Shown here: one piece after another, positions 8,602-20,300 of the stretch
How positions within the stretch are numbered: the stretch's first letter is position 1
How the letters are laid out: each line of letters opens with the position of its first letter
NCBI GenBank assembly: GCA_022448315.1
Contig: JAKVCA010000025.1
Coordinates: 1 to 64,000, forward strand
DNA length: 64,000 bases
Reading direction: 5' to 3'
DNA from: Pirellulaceae bacterium
Lineage (GTDB): Bacteria > Planctomycetota > Planctomycetia > Pirellulales > Pirellulaceae
Notes under the pieces: model-generated
The model's database searches: none
What the model was told of the DNA's origin: nothing
What the model saw: the letters and a program-made list of their open reading frames with translations, nothing else
Position numbers and translations under genes: made by a program

Positions 8602-10254
8602 ATGTGCCAACACTTTCTGTCGACCCGCTGTTTCTGGTCACGAATAAAACCCATCCTCAATCAAGGGGTGGGCCCGATGTTGCTCCTGGCTGCCTTTGTT
8701 TCGACCTCGTTTCCCTGTGCAGCTGCGCAACGCCCCAACATCATCGTCTTCTTGGTTGATGACATTGGATATGGGGATCTTGAAGCCAACAATCCAGAGT
8801 GTGGCATCCCGACCCCCAACCTGAATCATCTCGCGAAGCATGGCGCGAACTTTATGAATGCACATTCCTCCGCTTCGGTCTGTGCCCCTACGCGCTACGC
8901 TTTACTGACCGGAAATCGGGTTTATCGCGGCAGCAATCCGATGGGAACCTGGCCCGCATTTGGTGGGAGCCAAATCCTTCCGGGTCAGAAAACGCTGGCA
9001 GACCTGCTTCACTCCGAAGGTTACGCCACCGCATTCTTCGGTAAGTTGCACCTCGGTGGTGTCCCTTCAAAAAACGGTCCCTATGGTCAGTTTCTTCAGG
9101 GCCCCCGCGGTCATGGTTTCGATTATTCTCTGACATTACCAAGCGGAATTCAGGCAAAACCTCGAGCCTTCTTTCGCAATGATCGCCTCAGTCGCTGGGA
9201 CGATCGCCAAAAAGACTTTGTCCATTTCCACAACGCAGCCGCAGCGGACCCGCACTACCAAAATCAAACGATGGATAACTGGTCCACCGAGACAGCGGGC
9301 CCCCTGCTGATGCACGACGCACTCGACTTTATCGATCGACATCACGAAGAGTATCAAGGCAAAAAACCGTTCTACATTCACTACTGCTCCCAAGCGGGAC
9401 ACACGCCCTACACGCCTCCGGCCTTCTTCAATATCGAAGATCCGATGAACACTCGGGAAGGCATCCCTGTCCGAGGTCAGACGACCAATTTGAGAACCGA
9501 TATGGTTTACGAAGCCGACATTGCGGTTGGACTCTTCAAAGAACGTCTGCTCGAACACCAACTCTGGGACAACACGTTATTGATCTTCACCAGCGATAAC
9601 GGTGTCGCCAAGGGCCTTCATTCGACGTGGTCAAAACCGATTTATCATGATTCAAAAGACGGTCTGTATGGTGGCCGGCGCACTGAAAAAACACAGACAC
9701 CTGCCGGCAGGGACCACATCAATGGGCAAGGTGTGGTCGATGGAATCCCGATTCGTGGAAAAAAGGGCTACTGTTATGAAGGGGGGCACCGAGTGCCGCT
9801 CATTTTTCATTGGCCTGACCAAATCGCCCCCCGAGACGTCGAACCGTTGTTCGCGCTTCATGACGTTTACCGAACCGTCGCCGGACTTCTTGACGTCAAG
9901 GTTGCCCCTCAACAAGCCATGGACTCCGTCGACCTCTCGGACTTGGTTATTTCCGGCGACACCTCGACTCACCGCCAACATCTAATGATCCAAGCCAATC
10001 GCCCCACGAAAAGTCAAAATAAAAATCTTAACTCGTGGAGCTTCTACACGACGGAAACAGAAGGGGGTGACTTGACGATTTGGAAAGCGATCATCAACAA
10101 CAATCGAAAGTCGCCTCAAATGACAGCCATGGCGGAAGTTGCTGAACTCTATCACCTTTCCACCGATCCTGGCGAAACCATGCCCGTCAGCGATGACAAG
10201 CGATCTGAAGCGATGCTTCAAGCTTACAAGGAGTCCATTTCGAATCCGAAGTAG
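8602..10254 (+). CDS. Exported type I sulfatase
   Basis: A 550-aa sulfatase. The frame opens further upstream (8509), but the ATG at 8602 has a purine-rich GAAGAGA 9 bases before it and starts a good signal peptide (through CAAAQ), so I use it. Metal-site motif FLVDDIGYGD; maturation motif CAPTRYALLTGNR (Cys94); GKLHLGG where most relatives have GKWHLG; SDNG near the second metal site. Two insertions around the central sheet make it longer than the preceding sulfatase, which suggests a different substrate. The stop codon is followed after 7 bases by a pentanucleotide tandem repeat. Confidence 0.92.
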   Translation: MCQHFLSTRCFWSRIKPILNQGVGPMLLLAAFVSTSFPCAAAQRPNIIVFLVDDIGYGDLEANNPECGIPTPNLNHLAKHGANFMNAHSSASVCAPTRYALLTGNRVYRGSNPMGTWPAFGGSQILPGQKTLADLLHSEGYATAFFGKLHLGGVPSKNGPYGQFLQGPRGHGFDYSLTLPSGIQAKPRAFFRNDRLSRWDDRQKDFVHFHNAAAADPHYQNQTMDNWSTETAGPLLMHDALDFIDRHHEEYQGKKPFYIHYCSQAGHTPYTPPAFFNIEDPMNTREGIPVRGQTTNLRTDMVYEADIAVGLFKERLLEHQLWDNTLLIFTSDNGVAKGLHSTWSKPIYHDSKDGLYGGRRTEKTQTPAGRDHINGQGVVDGIPIRGKKGYCYEGGHRVPLIFHWPDQIAPRDVEPLFALHDVYRTVAGLLDVKVAPQQAMDSVDLSDLVISGDTSTHRQHLMIQANRPTKSQNKNLNSWSFYTTETEGGDLTIWKAIINNNRKSPQMTAMAEVAELYHLSTDPGETMPVSDDKRSEAMLQAYKESISNPK

Positions 10255-10261
10255 TCTTCGT

Positions 10262-10300
10262 ATCGCATCGCATCGCATCGCATCGCATCGCATCGCATCG
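10262..10300. repeat. Pentanucleotide tandem repeat (ATCGC, 7.8 copies)
   Basis: Seven perfect ATCGC units plus ATCG run without interruption, starting 8 bases after the stop codon of the sulfatase at 8602-10254. Such microsatellites are prone to slippage. Being outside any ORF it would not switch a protein phase, but it could vary in length between strains. Confidence 0.95.
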
Positions 10301-10599
10301 ACATATGGGATGGGAACGTTCTTCTAGGTGCCGCATTATTTCCCGAGTTTCAAGCGATTGCTGAAGGCTCCGACGCCGCGGCAATCGACTGGAAAATCAA
10401 CCGTCGGATACGCTACGATAGGCCTGAAGCGATGGGTGCATAAGCCGTAGAGATCGTGAGGTCGCAGTGATGCGTTGGATTGGACTTTTCTGCTCCTGAG
10501 TCGCGCCCGCGTCTGGATACCGCGCTCACCCCAACTTGTAATAGACACCCAGTTTTGCCGAAACCCACCTTGTCTTCTAACTCCCACTTTGGCTGCGGA
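10301..10599. other. Intergenic region before the DUF1592 gene
   Basis: About 300 bases between the pentanucleotide repeat and the DUF1592 gene. The DUF1592 frame is open back to 10480, but that upstream part looks non-coding. I see no small ORF with a ribosome binding site, no terminator and no clear promoter. Confidence 0.4.
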
Positions 10600-12588
10600 A
10601 TGTTACTCCCTCATCCAAATCGGTTCCTCTCCGGTCATTTAAAATCACGTCGGACGAATGTCTTCCGTTGCGTGGGCGTGTTTATGGTTGGATTGGCAAT
10701 CGGACTGGTTGCACTTGTCACGGTGCCCAAGGGTTTTGCAGAGGAGGAGCCAACCCAACCGGAACCCACGAGGGAAGAGACGCTTCGTGCAGAGGCCAAA
10801 GTCATTTTTAAGGAGACGGTTCAGCCGTTCGTTCGCAAGTACTGCACCGACTGCCATGGAAGTCGGCCTGAAGGTGGAATCAACCTCGAATCGGCACTGA
10901 AAGATCCGGGAACCACCTCAGCCTCACTCCATTGGCGGCAGGCCGTGGCAAACGTTCGGGTGCATGATATGCCGCCGGAAGACGCGGGCGAAGTGCCAAC
11001 GGATGAAGAGCGTCTGGAATTCTTGGATGGGGTCGGGAAGCTGAAGTACCTGGCACCGATGGATCCTGGGCAATACGTCATGCGTCGGCTGAACAGGACC
11101 GAGTACGGTAATACGGTCCACGATCTCTTCGGTGTCGATCCGTCGATAGGAAATCGCCTGCCCGACGAGGTGGAAGGTGAGGGGTTTCTGAATTCCATCT
11201 CTCCGCTTCAATCGGAAATATTCCTCGAACTCGCCAACGAGGTGGTGGAGCAGGTGGTTTCGCCGACGGGCATGCTACCGACCGAAGTGCAGAAAAACCT
11301 CTTCAGAGAAACGCCGGCCGATCCAAACGAATACCGAAATACCGCCAGACAGGTCGCACGTAGACTGACGCGGGATGCCTATCGCCGTCCGGCGTCTGAA
11401 AGTGAACTGAACGTTCTGATGGATATCTTTGTTCTTGCTCGTGACCATGAAATGGACTACCAGTCGGCCCTCGGCATGGTACTGAAGGCGGTTCTTGTCT
11501 CTCCCCAGTTTCTCTTCATCACGCCCGTCGAGCACACCGTCACGGAAGAGTCGATTGTTGCTCTGGACGATTACCAACTTGCCTCTCGGCTCTCGTATTT
11601 GCTCTGGTCTTCTCCCCCGGATCCCGAACTCGCTTCTTTGGCAGACCAAGGCAGACTTCATGAACCCGGTGTCCTGGGGTCACAGATCGAGCGATTGCTG
11701 GAGGCCCCACGTTCAAGGGCTCTATTCGACGGATTTGGCGCTCATTGGTTAGGTCTCAGAGGGTTTGCCGACCAGACCTTTGACCTTGAAGTTTTCCCTG
11801 AACTGACCCCTGAACTCCGCGAAGCGATGCTGGATGAGGTCCGACTTCTTTTCCAAAGTGTCATCGACGAAAACGGGGCCATTTTCCAACTTATTGACAC
11901 CGACTACACCTATCTCAATGGCCCTCTCGCCAACCTTTACGGATTGGAGGACCACGTTCAGGGTCGCGACATGCAACGCGTCCAACTGGAAGATCGGAAT
12001 CGAGGTGGTATCCTCGGCATGCCAGCCACCCTTGCGACCACCTCCCTCCCCAACCGAACAAGTCCGGTTCGACGCGGTTACTGGGTGTTGGAGCGGGTCC
12101 TCGGGGAAACGGTTCCACCGCCACCACCCAACGTTCCTGAATTGAAGGAGACGGAACAGAAAAATATCGAGGGGCTGACACTCCGACAAAGAATGGAATT
12201 GCACCAATCCGAGCCGACCTGCGCCAATTGTCACAAGCTTCTGGATCCCATCGGGTTTGGGCTGGAGTCCTTTGATGCCATCGGCCGTTGGAGAGGAGTT
12301 GATGACGTCGGTGGGAAAATCGATTCGGCCGGTCAACTATCAACCGGAGAGACGTTTTCCAATCCAGCAGAACTGAAAACAATACTCGCATTACGGAAAG
12401 ATGCGATCGCCCGGAACCTGACCGAACGTTTTATGGCCTACGCCATTGGTCGCCCCTTGGAAGGTTACGACGAAGTTGTCATTGATCAGTTGATGACGAC
12501 ACTGACTGAAGATGGCTATCGGATGCGGACGATGATTAAAGAAGTCCTGTCCAGCTACTTGTTTACGCATCGAAAAATCAAAGGTTAA
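10600..12588 (+). CDS. DUF1592-family cytochrome-like protein (DUF1587-1595-1592-1588-1585)
   Basis: A planctomycetal multi-domain protein of unknown biochemical role, about 662 aa. After a membrane/signal segment (about residues 24-46) there is a haem-c-like motif CTDCH (Cys82). The order is then DUF1587 ([19 protein letters not shown]), DUF1595 ([18 protein letters not shown]), DUF1592 ([17 protein letters not shown], and [20 protein letters not shown]), DUF1588 with a second motif [19 protein letters not shown] (Cys541), and DUF1585 at the end. Both CxxCH motifs suggest covalent haem and electron transfer, but this is inference. The frame is open back to 10480; I start at the ATG at 10600 because that leaves a normal export signal. 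It is followed by DUF1552 five bases downstream, the standard pairing. Confidence 0.88.
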   Translation: MLLPHPNRFLSGHLKSRRTNVFRCVGVFMVGLAIGLVALVTVPKGFAEEEPTQPEPTREETLRAEAKVIFKETVQPFVRKYCTDCHGSRPEGGINLESALKDPGTTSASLHWRQAVANVRVHDMPPEDAGEVPTDEERLEFLDGVGKLKYLAPMDPGQYVMRRLNRTEYGNTVHDLFGVDPSIGNRLPDEVEGEGFLNSISPLQSEIFLELANEVVEQVVSPTGMLPTEVQKNLFRETPADPNEYRNTARQVARRLTRDAYRRPASESELNVLMDIFVLARDHEMDYQSALGMVLKAVLVSPQFLFITPVEHTVTEESIVALDDYQLASRLSYLLWSSPPDPELASLADQGRLHEPGVLGSQIERLLEAPRSRALFDGFGAHWLGLRGFADQTFDLEVFPELTPELREAMLDEVRLLFQSVIDENGAIFQLIDTDYTYLNGPLANLYGLEDHVQGRDMQRVQLEDRNRGGILGMPATLATTSLPNRTSPVRRGYWVLERVLGETVPPPPPNVPELKETEQKNIEGLTLRQRMELHQSEPTCANCHKLLDPIGFGLESFDAIGRWRGVDDVGGKIDSAGQLSTGETFSNPAELKTILALRKDAIARNLTERFMAYAIGRPLEGYDEVVIDQLMTTLTEDGYRMRTMIKEVLSSYLFTHRKIKG

Positions 12589-12593
12589 CTGGC

Positions 12594-13991
12594 ATGAAAG
12601 ATCGCACCTCTTTCGATCGTCGGCACTGGCTTAAAGGGGCAGGAGTCTCTTTGGCACTTCCATTTCTGGATTCAATGAGCTGGGCGTCGGGCGAAAACTC
12701 ATCCACGCCGCCTGTTCGACTGGGTTTCATGTACATGCCCCACGGCGTCATCATGGATGATTTTTGGCCGTCCGAACCAAACAGGTTTCTCGATTCACCT
12801 CCCCCGGCGATCGAATCACTTGGGCCCATTCTTGATCAGTGCCTCATGATAAAGGGAATTTCCGGCGTTCCCATATCCCCGTTTAACGGGGCCCCTCATG
12901 CGCTTGAACTCTCGACGTGGCTGACGGCAACACTTCCCGATTCGGATACCCGAAGTCGAGTCAATATTGCGATTTCGGCCGACCAGATCATGGCGAATTA
13001 TGTGGGTTCGGAAACTCCACTTCCCTCACTCGAGTTGGCAACGATGCCCCAGACGTGGAAGGAGAATCAGGAAGGCCTGCACGAGGCCTATTATTCCCAT
13101 TGCAGCTATCGGTCTCCAACCCAACCTGTTCCCGCTGAAATCGACCCTCGCAACGTCTTGAACAGGCTCTTTGGCAAGAGTGAAAAATTTGGCAGCGTGA
13201 GCCGGGCCAATCCGTTGGACCGGCAAATGCTTGATCGGGTGCTGGGCGGAGCAAGAGATCTGCGGCGCACGCTGGCCAAAGGTGATCGATTGAAGCTTGA
13301 CGAATACCTTGATAGCGTTCGAGCGGTGGAACGCCGCATCGCCGCAATTGAGAACCGCCAAAAAGAGAACGCACTCGAAAAATCAGGACTTCGTTCTGCC
13401 GGCCGTGACTCGAATCAATCGGCCCCGATCGAGATCAGCATTCCGGAGGGCGACAAGCGAAGCGAATACATGCAGGTGATGTGCGATCTCACGGTCTTGG
13501 CGTTCCAAACCGACACGACACGCGTCAGCACCTACATCGGTTCCACACCAAATGGCGTCTCCTATCCCGAACTTGGCTTTACCGATCAGCATCACTCTCA
13601 AACGCACCACGAAAATCAGGAGGAGATGGTGGGCAAGGTGGCTGCAATTACGAAGTTCAACATTGATCAGTTTGCCTATATGGTCAACAAGATGGCCCGA
13701 CTTCAGGAAGGTGACGGTACACTGCTTGACCATTGCATCATGATGTGGGGCTCTGGACTCGAGGACGGCAATAATCACACCCGCAAGAACCTCCCCTTCA
13801 TCCTTGCTGGCCGGGGCGGGGGTACGGTCAATACCGGGCGGTTCCTGACTGATCTCCGTGGTAACCAGGGTGACCTTCTGACCACGCTGCTATCCTGCGC
13901 GGGTGTTCCATTGGACCGGCCGATTGGCATTGCCACCAAGCAGATCGAGGAGCTCAAAACAAAAAGTGCCCGAGGAAGCCAAGACGGGTAA
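12594..13991 (+). CDS. DUF1552 protein with Tat-type signal
   Basis: A 465-aa DUF1552 protein, function unknown. The N-terminus has the twin-arginine pattern [20 protein letters not shown], so export folded through Tat is likely. Family landmarks are YMPHGV near the start, [14 protein letters not shown] in the middle and [20 protein letters not shown] before [11 protein letters not shown] near the C-terminus. The fold is likely related to DUF1501/alkaline-phosphatase-like proteins, but no catalytic residues are established. It starts 5 bases after the DUF1592 stop, so translation is probably coupled and the two products probably work together. Confidence 0.9.
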   Translation: MKDRTSFDRRHWLKGAGVSLALPFLDSMSWASGENSSTPPVRLGFMYMPHGVIMDDFWPSEPNRFLDSPPPAIESLGPILDQCLMIKGISGVPISPFNGAPHALELSTWLTATLPDSDTRSRVNIAISADQIMANYVGSETPLPSLELATMPQTWKENQEGLHEAYYSHCSYRSPTQPVPAEIDPRNVLNRLFGKSEKFGSVSRANPLDRQMLDRVLGGARDLRRTLAKGDRLKLDEYLDSVRAVERRIAAIENRQKENALEKSGLRSAGRDSNQSAPIEISIPEGDKRSEYMQVMCDLTVLAFQTDTTRVSTYIGSTPNGVSYPELGFTDQHHSQTHHENQEEMVGKVAAITKFNIDQFAYMVNKMARLQEGDGTLLDHCIMMWGSGLEDGNNHTRKNLPFILAGRGGGTVNTGRFLTDLRGNQGDLLTTLLSCAGVPLDRPIGIATKQIEELKTKSARGSQDG

Positions 13992-14065
13992 TTCGAGAAG
14001 GTCGCTTCTCAACCAAGCACAGGAAAGCTCAGTGTTGAGCCCAGGGCTGGCCCAACTTCTCTGGA

Positions 14066-15514
14066 TCAACTTGCACTTTGCCGAACTTGATTCATCAGCG
14101 CGGATATTTTCGTATCGTCGTACCCCGCTTTTCTGGCGGCCGTACGAATCATGTGCATCTCGTAGACCGTCACATCTCCATCGGCCATTGAAAGACGAAT
14201 CAGGTTGTTGAGATGCGACTCGGTTGTCCGCTCCTGCTCGGGGATCAATGCTCGCTGCGTGACGACCTCGTCGATCACCTGTTGGCATTTCTCAGTCGTC
14301 CATCCGTGTTTTTTGCCCCACTGAAAAAGGAACGATTCTTCTTTTTCATCGACGTCACTGTCCGAATATGAAAGGTAAGCCAGCTCACGGAATTCCAGAT
14401 CTTCAAACTCCTCATCTTTGATCACATGCCCGAAATCGCTTTCCAATTGCTGCCGGATCACCTTCTTTCTGCCTTCACCCTTGCGACGCAACCAGAAGAT
14501 TAAACCGGCAATGGCAGCAACGATTCCCGCCAGCAAAAAAGGATGACTCAAAAGATAACTGACGAGCACCGCAATGAAAGCAACGGGGATTCCAACGCAC
14601 AGCGCCATGATAAACGCACCGCGTTCGACCAGAGAACCGATGATCGGAATGGGAAAAAGAAACCGTGCGATGGACCCAAAGAGAAAAACGAATCCGAGGA
14701 CGACGCAACCTGATCCGGCCAGTCGAACGATCCATTTCAATCGCGTAAGATAAGCCTTCATCGTCGCCAGTGAACCCTCCCGTTCCCCCGCAACGATGTG
14801 ATGCAAAACCCCGGAATCACCAATCATCTGGCTGATGAATCCGGTCCGTCGATTCTCGTCATAAGCCACTCCCCGGCCACCTGAAAACTTGCCGAAATAA
14901 GTCGCGATGTCTGGTATTGGAACACCCGAGTAACGGACACGCTCGTCCCCAATGTTGTCAGAGCGACCTTTCGCAAGGTACAGTTCATCCCAACGTTTAG
15001 ACAGATCGAATCGGGTGGCCGTCTCGGTAAGCGTCAGATCAAGAATGTTGATATCCTCGCTTGCATCAACAAACTCGATGGCATCAGAAACCACGCTCAA
15101 TTCACCTACCCTGTAGTCACGTGGCAGCAACCTTGACGAACTGAGTCTTTGCGAGAAACCCGTGTTCCGACTATTCCCCTCAAGCCGGCTCATCCACCGT
15201 TTGGACCAAGTGGTACCATCATCGTCCTCGTCTTTCTCCCATGCGTAGATTTCTGCGTTCCGATTCACGACCAAATAGCCCTCGAACGATTCCAGATAGT
15301 TGCCTGAAATCTCCATCGTCTTGTCCATTGGCCCGGTAAACGAGATCCTTTGGCCCGACGTCGCCGTTCCAACATCGGTGACCGGGGTGCATCGCGTCGC
15401 CTCCCGGTGGTAGTCGTATCGGGTCTCATTTTTCCAGATCACGGCGATGGATAACAGAATGAGGATGGGTCCAAAAATCACGCCACCCATGCCACTCTTC
15501 TTGCGACGCTTCAT
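14066..15514 (-). CDS. TMEM43-like membrane protein with C-terminal TerB-like domain
   Basis: A membrane protein of about 482 aa. A single N-terminal span (GVIFGPILILLSIAVIW) is followed by a large external domain starting NETR, in the style of the TMEM43/DUF1625 family. Three or four spans then lie at roughly residues 280-355 (GCVVLGFVFLFGSIARFLF, FIMALCVGIPVAFIAVLV, FLLAGIVAAIAGLIFWL). The last ~75 residues (HLNNLIRLSMADGDVTVYE, then MIRTAARKAGYDD) are an acidic helical TerB-like unit facing the cytoplasm. Role unknown; TMEM43 proteins act in membranes and TerB domains in stress and metal sensing. I start at 15514 (MKRRKKSG) because the 19 residues before it look like untranslated leader. 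It lies convergent to the DUF1552 gene, 74 bases apart. Confidence 0.7.
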   Translation of the reverse strand: MKRRKKSGMGGVIFGPILILLSIAVIWKNETRYDYHREATRCTPVTDVGTATSGQRISFTGPMDKTMEISGNYLESFEGYLVVNRNAEIYAWEKDEDDDGTTWSKRWMSRLEGNSRNTGFSQRLSSSRLLPRDYRVGELSVVSDAIEFVDASEDINILDLTLTETATRFDLSKRWDELYLAKGRSDNIGDERVRYSGVPIPDIATYFGKFSGGRGVAYDENRRTGFISQMIGDSGVLHHIVAGEREGSLATMKAYLTRLKWIVRLAGSGCVVLGFVFLFGSIARFLFPIPIIGSLVERGAFIMALCVGIPVAFIAVLVSYLLSHPFLLAGIVAAIAGLIFWLRRKGEGRKKVIRQQLESDFGHVIKDEEFEDLEFRELAYLSYSDSDVDEKEESFLFQWGKKHGWTTEKCQQVIDEVVTQRALIPEQERTTESHLNNLIRLSMADGDVTVYEMHMIRTAARKAGYDDTKISALMNQVRQSAS

Positions 15515-15595
15515 ACCAAGTCGACCAACTTTTGAGTGTAGAACAAGACGATCTTCCCGGTCGATCGTCAACTGTCGTTCACCTGAATCCGCAGA

Positions 15596-17149
15596 TTACG
15601 AGGGGAGGATCGGGCGAAGCTCTTTCCCTTGATCATCCACAGGAAACAGGGCGCCCTCCGCCTCGAGCTGATCCACCATCTCTTCCATCAGTCGCTTCAA
15701 TTCCTGCGGTTGCTCCTCGGCAAGGTTATGGTTCTCATACGGATCACTTGCCAAATTGAATAATTCATACCGAGTTTTCGAAGGATTCATCGCCGGCAGG
15801 TAATGGTAAACCACCTTCCAGTCGCCCAAGCGGAGCACCGTGTAATAACTACTGCGGTGGCTATGCGGAAAGTGCATCAGAAAACGCTCGTCCCGATCCG
15901 GATTGCGTTCTCCAGACAATTGTTTGGCAAGGTCTTTTCCATCAACCACGTGACCACGTGGAACGGAAACATCGACAAGGTTCAGCACGGTGGGGTAGAG
16001 GTCCATGACACAACCGAGTTGCGATTGAATCGCCCCCTGTGCAATCGGCAATTTTTGTTGCCAAACATTGCCGGCATCGGGCTTGGCCCATGCCGCAATG
16101 AACGGAGCACGCATCCCGCCCTCGTAGTGGGTCCCCTTTTTGGCCCGCAGCGGAAAAGAACTGTGGTGCTCGTGCGTCGGGCCTAATGGCGCGTCGCTCC
16201 CGTTATCCCCAAGGAACAGGATCAAGGTATTCTCCGCAATCCCCTTGGATTCGAGATGATCCATCACCTGATTCAGACAGGTGTCCATGCTCTCAACCAG
16301 TGTTGCGTAGGCCTGAGCGGCTTTAGGTTTGCCGGAATCTGCGTAGTTCGCCGCATAGCGTGGGTTGCTGTGAAAGGGTGCGTGTAATGCGTAGAGGGCG
16401 AGGTCAAGGAAAAAAGGTTTTCCATCTTCGACCGCCGCATCGATCTGCTGTTTGGCCTCAAGCGTCAAAGCTTCTGTGAGGAACGTCTCCGACCCATGAT
16501 ACTTTTCCAGATGGGGAACCGCGCGTCTCTTATTTCCTTTGATGTGGCCATATCCTTCCTGACCGTAGTAGCTGCCAGGTTGCCCCCATGAGCACCCTGC
16601 AATGTTGACATCAAAACCCAGGTTTTCCGGAAATTCCGAGGGCGCATCATTCGGTCCGAAATGCGCTTTACCAATAAAGATGGTTCGATAACCGGCTGTC
16701 TTCAGGCGACCCGGCAGGGTCCGTGTCGCATCCTGAAAACCTGTCCAGTTCCATTCGGGCGGACCGAAGGGCCCCTTATTGTTACCCTCGGAGCGAATCC
16801 ACTGTGTAACGCCGTGTCGCGTCGCATTTTGACCTGTGATGATCGAAGTCCGCGTGGGTGAGCAGACACTCATGGCGTAAAAATGATTGAGCCGGGTCCC
16901 TCGAGACGCCAACCGTTCCATCCCCGGCGTCCGGTAATAGTCGTTGAGCGGATACCGCTTCGGTTTGCCTTCCCCGTCCGTCATGAAAGGCACGGACGTA
17001 TCCATGGGCCCCATATCGTCGACCAGGAAGATGATGATGTTCGGCTTATCCGCGGCCCTTCCCGTCGATAGCAATAGGAGAAAAACGACCAGAGATATCA
17101 GAACCCAAGAACAACGATGAATACCGACAGGAGCCTTCAGCGGCAGCAT
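15596..17149 (-). CDS. Exported type I sulfatase
   Basis: A 517-aa sulfatase. ATG at 17149 is preceded by AAAGG with ~9-base spacing and begins a signal peptide (VLISLVVFLLLLSTGRAA), so I prefer it over the upstream in-frame start at 17185. Motifs: FLVDDMGPMD (metal site), CSPTRTSIITGQN (maturation Cys96), GKAHFG in place of GKWHLG, GDNGSDAPLG and a C-terminal RYELFNLASDPYENHNLAEE. An insertion between the first metal site and the maturation Cys (a TDGEGKPKRYPLNDYYRTPG segment) is typical of one planctomycetal sulfatase subgroup. The substrate cannot be told. Confidence 0.92.
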   Translation of the reverse strand: MLPLKAPVGIHRCSWVLISLVVFLLLLSTGRAADKPNIIIFLVDDMGPMDTSVPFMTDGEGKPKRYPLNDYYRTPGMERLASRGTRLNHFYAMSVCSPTRTSIITGQNATRHGVTQWIRSEGNNKGPFGPPEWNWTGFQDATRTLPGRLKTAGYRTIFIGKAHFGPNDAPSEFPENLGFDVNIAGCSWGQPGSYYGQEGYGHIKGNKRRAVPHLEKYHGSETFLTEALTLEAKQQIDAAVEDGKPFFLDLALYALHAPFHSNPRYAANYADSGKPKAAQAYATLVESMDTCLNQVMDHLESKGIAENTLILFLGDNGSDAPLGPTHEHHSSFPLRAKKGTHYEGGMRAPFIAAWAKPDAGNVWQQKLPIAQGAIQSQLGCVMDLYPTVLNLVDVSVPRGHVVDGKDLAKQLSGERNPDRDERFLMHFPHSHRSSYYTVLRLGDWKVVYHYLPAMNPSKTRYELFNLASDPYENHNLAEEQPQELKRLMEEMVDQLEAEGALFPVDDQGKELRPILPS

Positions 17150-17349
17150 GATCGAGCCTTTCGAGGTGCAGAGCGTTTGATCCAAACCGAGATGGAAATA
17201 ACTTAACGGTTGGCGTGCCTCAAAACCATCACGGACATCTAGATTACGGGCCCCTTCGACCGGGTCATCCAGTCGCGAACGCCTCTCTCGGTCCCATCGC
17301 CCCCACGCTCACCGGACGCATGTGGAAAGCTCAACTTTTCGTTGGCCAA

Positions 17350-20300
17350 TCAAGGACGATCGTAAGTGACAGGCTGTTCGCTTCTGATGGCTCCGATCAA
17401 ACCTCCCCCAGCTGAAATCTGTTCGAGTTTCACCATCAACAAGTTTTCGCCTCGCTTCAATCTCACGGCAACTTGATCGCTTCCAAACCGGGCAGGACGC
17501 CGAACAAAGTTGAGATGCACAGATTCCCCATTAAGCCAGACCTTGACGGCGTCTTCTGATCCGATCAGCAGAACCGCCTCCTGCTCCGCCGGCGAATTGA
17601 CGGCAATCGCGTTGTAGGTCACCAGATCTCCCTGCCGTGCTTGCCGGGTCTGAACGTAGGACTGAAGGTCGAATCCTGAAGAGCCATTGAAAGGGCGACA
17701 TGCGATCGGTTCCCAGCGAACTTCGCTGTCGCCAATCCCCTTGAACGTCCTATCGTGATCGACTTGGCCGGGCGTCTCCTCAGGGCCGTAAACGGTTTCA
17801 AAACCTGTCCCCTGTCCATCGTTCTCGAATACTCCGGCAACCCACCACCGAGAAATCAGGGCGGTTTCAGATCTCAAACTTCGCAGATACGCCACGAGAT
17901 CCGCCAAGCCTTGAGCCGTCATTGAAGTGGCAAGTTGTTCGGGCATCAGGGACATTTTCATGCGTGCAATCTCTTCGATTTCTTCAGCATCCAGATCGTA
18001 AATCCGTCCGTCTGTCGTACGAACCGTCACTCCTTCGTCGTGCGATCGGGCGAATCCCAAGAGCGTACGACCATCCGTCGTGATCACAATCGAACCTGCA
18101 TAATCTGGAGAAATGGCTCGCGAAGGCTGAAGGATCGACTCCAACAGGGCCTCTTGCCCCAGCTTTCGACCAATCAAAGAAAGTCCCGGCCCGACATCCG
18201 ACCCCTGTTCGTTGACCGCGTGACATTGAATGCAGCCGACCGAACGGAACAGACCTGCGCCCCGCGTCGCGTCACCTTCCAGAGAAAAGATCTCTGCTGG
18301 ATCCACGGTACTTCCAAGCATCGACGGACGTTCCGCTTCAGGTACGTTTTGCAGATAAATCGCTCGCACACTTGGATCAAGGTGGTTCACCCCCAAGCTC
18401 ACCGCTCGTTCACGGAGTTCCTTCGTGAGGACTCCATTTTCACATAACCTGTAAAGCCACGTCGCTCCATCGACATCGCGAGCGACTGAATCGACGAGCA
18501 TGGTACGCAATTCGGCATCCATCTCATCATCAAGCATGGCAGCCTGCAGGGAGGCCTGATTACGAAGTTGGACAAGAGCTCGCACACCCCCCAGACGAAT
18601 TTCATGCGCGGCATTTTTATCCTGAACCAGCGTCAAGATTTCGGGAGCGGACTCGATATCGGCAATTTCTGAAAGCGTTTCTAATGCTGCGGATCGCACG
18701 GCGTCGTGGAGTGTCGTATCGGAGATTAGAGATCGCACGGAACTGGCGACCGCATCGAGGGAAAGTTCAGCCACCATGGAAAGTGCTTGCTCTCGAAGCT
18801 CGTCTTGAGTCAGGGCAAAACGGATGGCATCTCGCAGTTCATCATTGGCACGCAAGGTCGCCCACGGTCCCGAGAGATTGCGTCGAATCGTGGTCAATGC
18901 CAAACGCTGGACTCCACGGGGAACATCGGACCGCCGAATCATCGCGATCAGGCTCCGCCCAATCTCGACATCCACTCCCGGTCCAAGGGCCGCAAGAATC
19001 GCCGTACGAGTCCCTTCATCCAGATCCTGTCGATTAAGATTTTCGACGAGATATTGATCGGATTCTTTACGCGTCAACAGAAGACGGGTCAGATCAATGG
19101 TTGGAGGATCGAATTGTGGATCTTCATGATCCACCAGTTGGGAAAACAGTCGCTTCATCCTTGAACGATCACCCAGATTTTCCGTTTCGTAATTTGCGTA
19201 ACGATCAAACCGCTGATTGGCCTGCCCCGGTTTTCCCCGTGCTGCGATCCCCAACGCCTCAAGATACCATCGGTCCTTTCCATCCCACTGCGTGGCGAGA
19301 TTCACCAGAGCCTTATCGGCGGCGTCGGACTCCAAGTCGCGCAGGGCAAGCAAAATCTCTCGCCTCACTTTTGGTGAAGGATCGTTCACCAAACGGAGAA
19401 TATTCTTTTCATACTTGGAACCGTGGCTCCGCAAGATGCGGATGGCGAGGGCTCGCATCTCAGGCACTGGAGCGTCCAATCGGTCCAAAACGATCTCTCG
19501 AGCCTCGTCACCCAAACGATCGGCCAGCCACATCGTGCGGGCGATCATTGAAGAGTCATCGCCTCGGACGAGTTGCTCGAAAACGGGCAACACTTCCGAG
19601 CCTGCCTCGAGAAGGCGTTGCCGCGCCTGATACTGCGCGTCAATGTTTCCACTCTGCAACGCATCTATTGCATCGTCGATCTTCACGTAAGGACCCGGTT
19701 GGCACGTCTTGGCCGGCGGGCCAGACTTTCGCACCATGTAAATACGGCCCCGATTCGGGTCATTGTAGGCATGGCCACCGACGCCCTGATCATACCAATC
19801 TGCTACGTACATAGCCCCCTCGACTCCAAGGGCGACATCCACAGGTCGAAAATAGGTGTCGGTTGCACTAGAGAGGAGCAGTTCGCGGCGAACTTTGAAG
19901 CCAGCTCCATCAGATTGTATTTTGAACGCCCGCACTTCCCTTGGACCGGGGTCAGCATGGACGAGCGTTCCACGCATCGACTCACCGAAGTGATCACTCT
20001 CAATAAACATCTTTCCGACGGGCGAACCAAATCCAGTGATCTGGACGGGTGGGACAACTCCTGGCTGCTCAACGTGCCAGTGGGCATCGGCGATGGGCAA
20101 ACCGGACTCCCGCCGTGCTCCGTAGACTCCCCAATGTCGCCAACCGTAGTTCCCCCCCTCCAACGCCCAGTCCAGCCGACACATCTGACGCCCGTCGTCA
20201 TCGTTGCCGCTGAACCACGCATGCCCTTGACTGTTGACGGCCACTTCGAGCGGATTTTTCAAATCCCAGGCGATGACCTCCAATTCCGAACCATCCATCT

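Noticed and set aside
10262-10300. CRISPR array
   Set aside because: Units are 5 bases with no spacers; a plain microsatellite. The other repeats are only two copies.
14000-14066. Terminator between the convergent DUF1552 and TMEM43-like genes
   Set aside because: A GTTG/CAAC imperfect hairpin exists but lacks a T-run on either strand.
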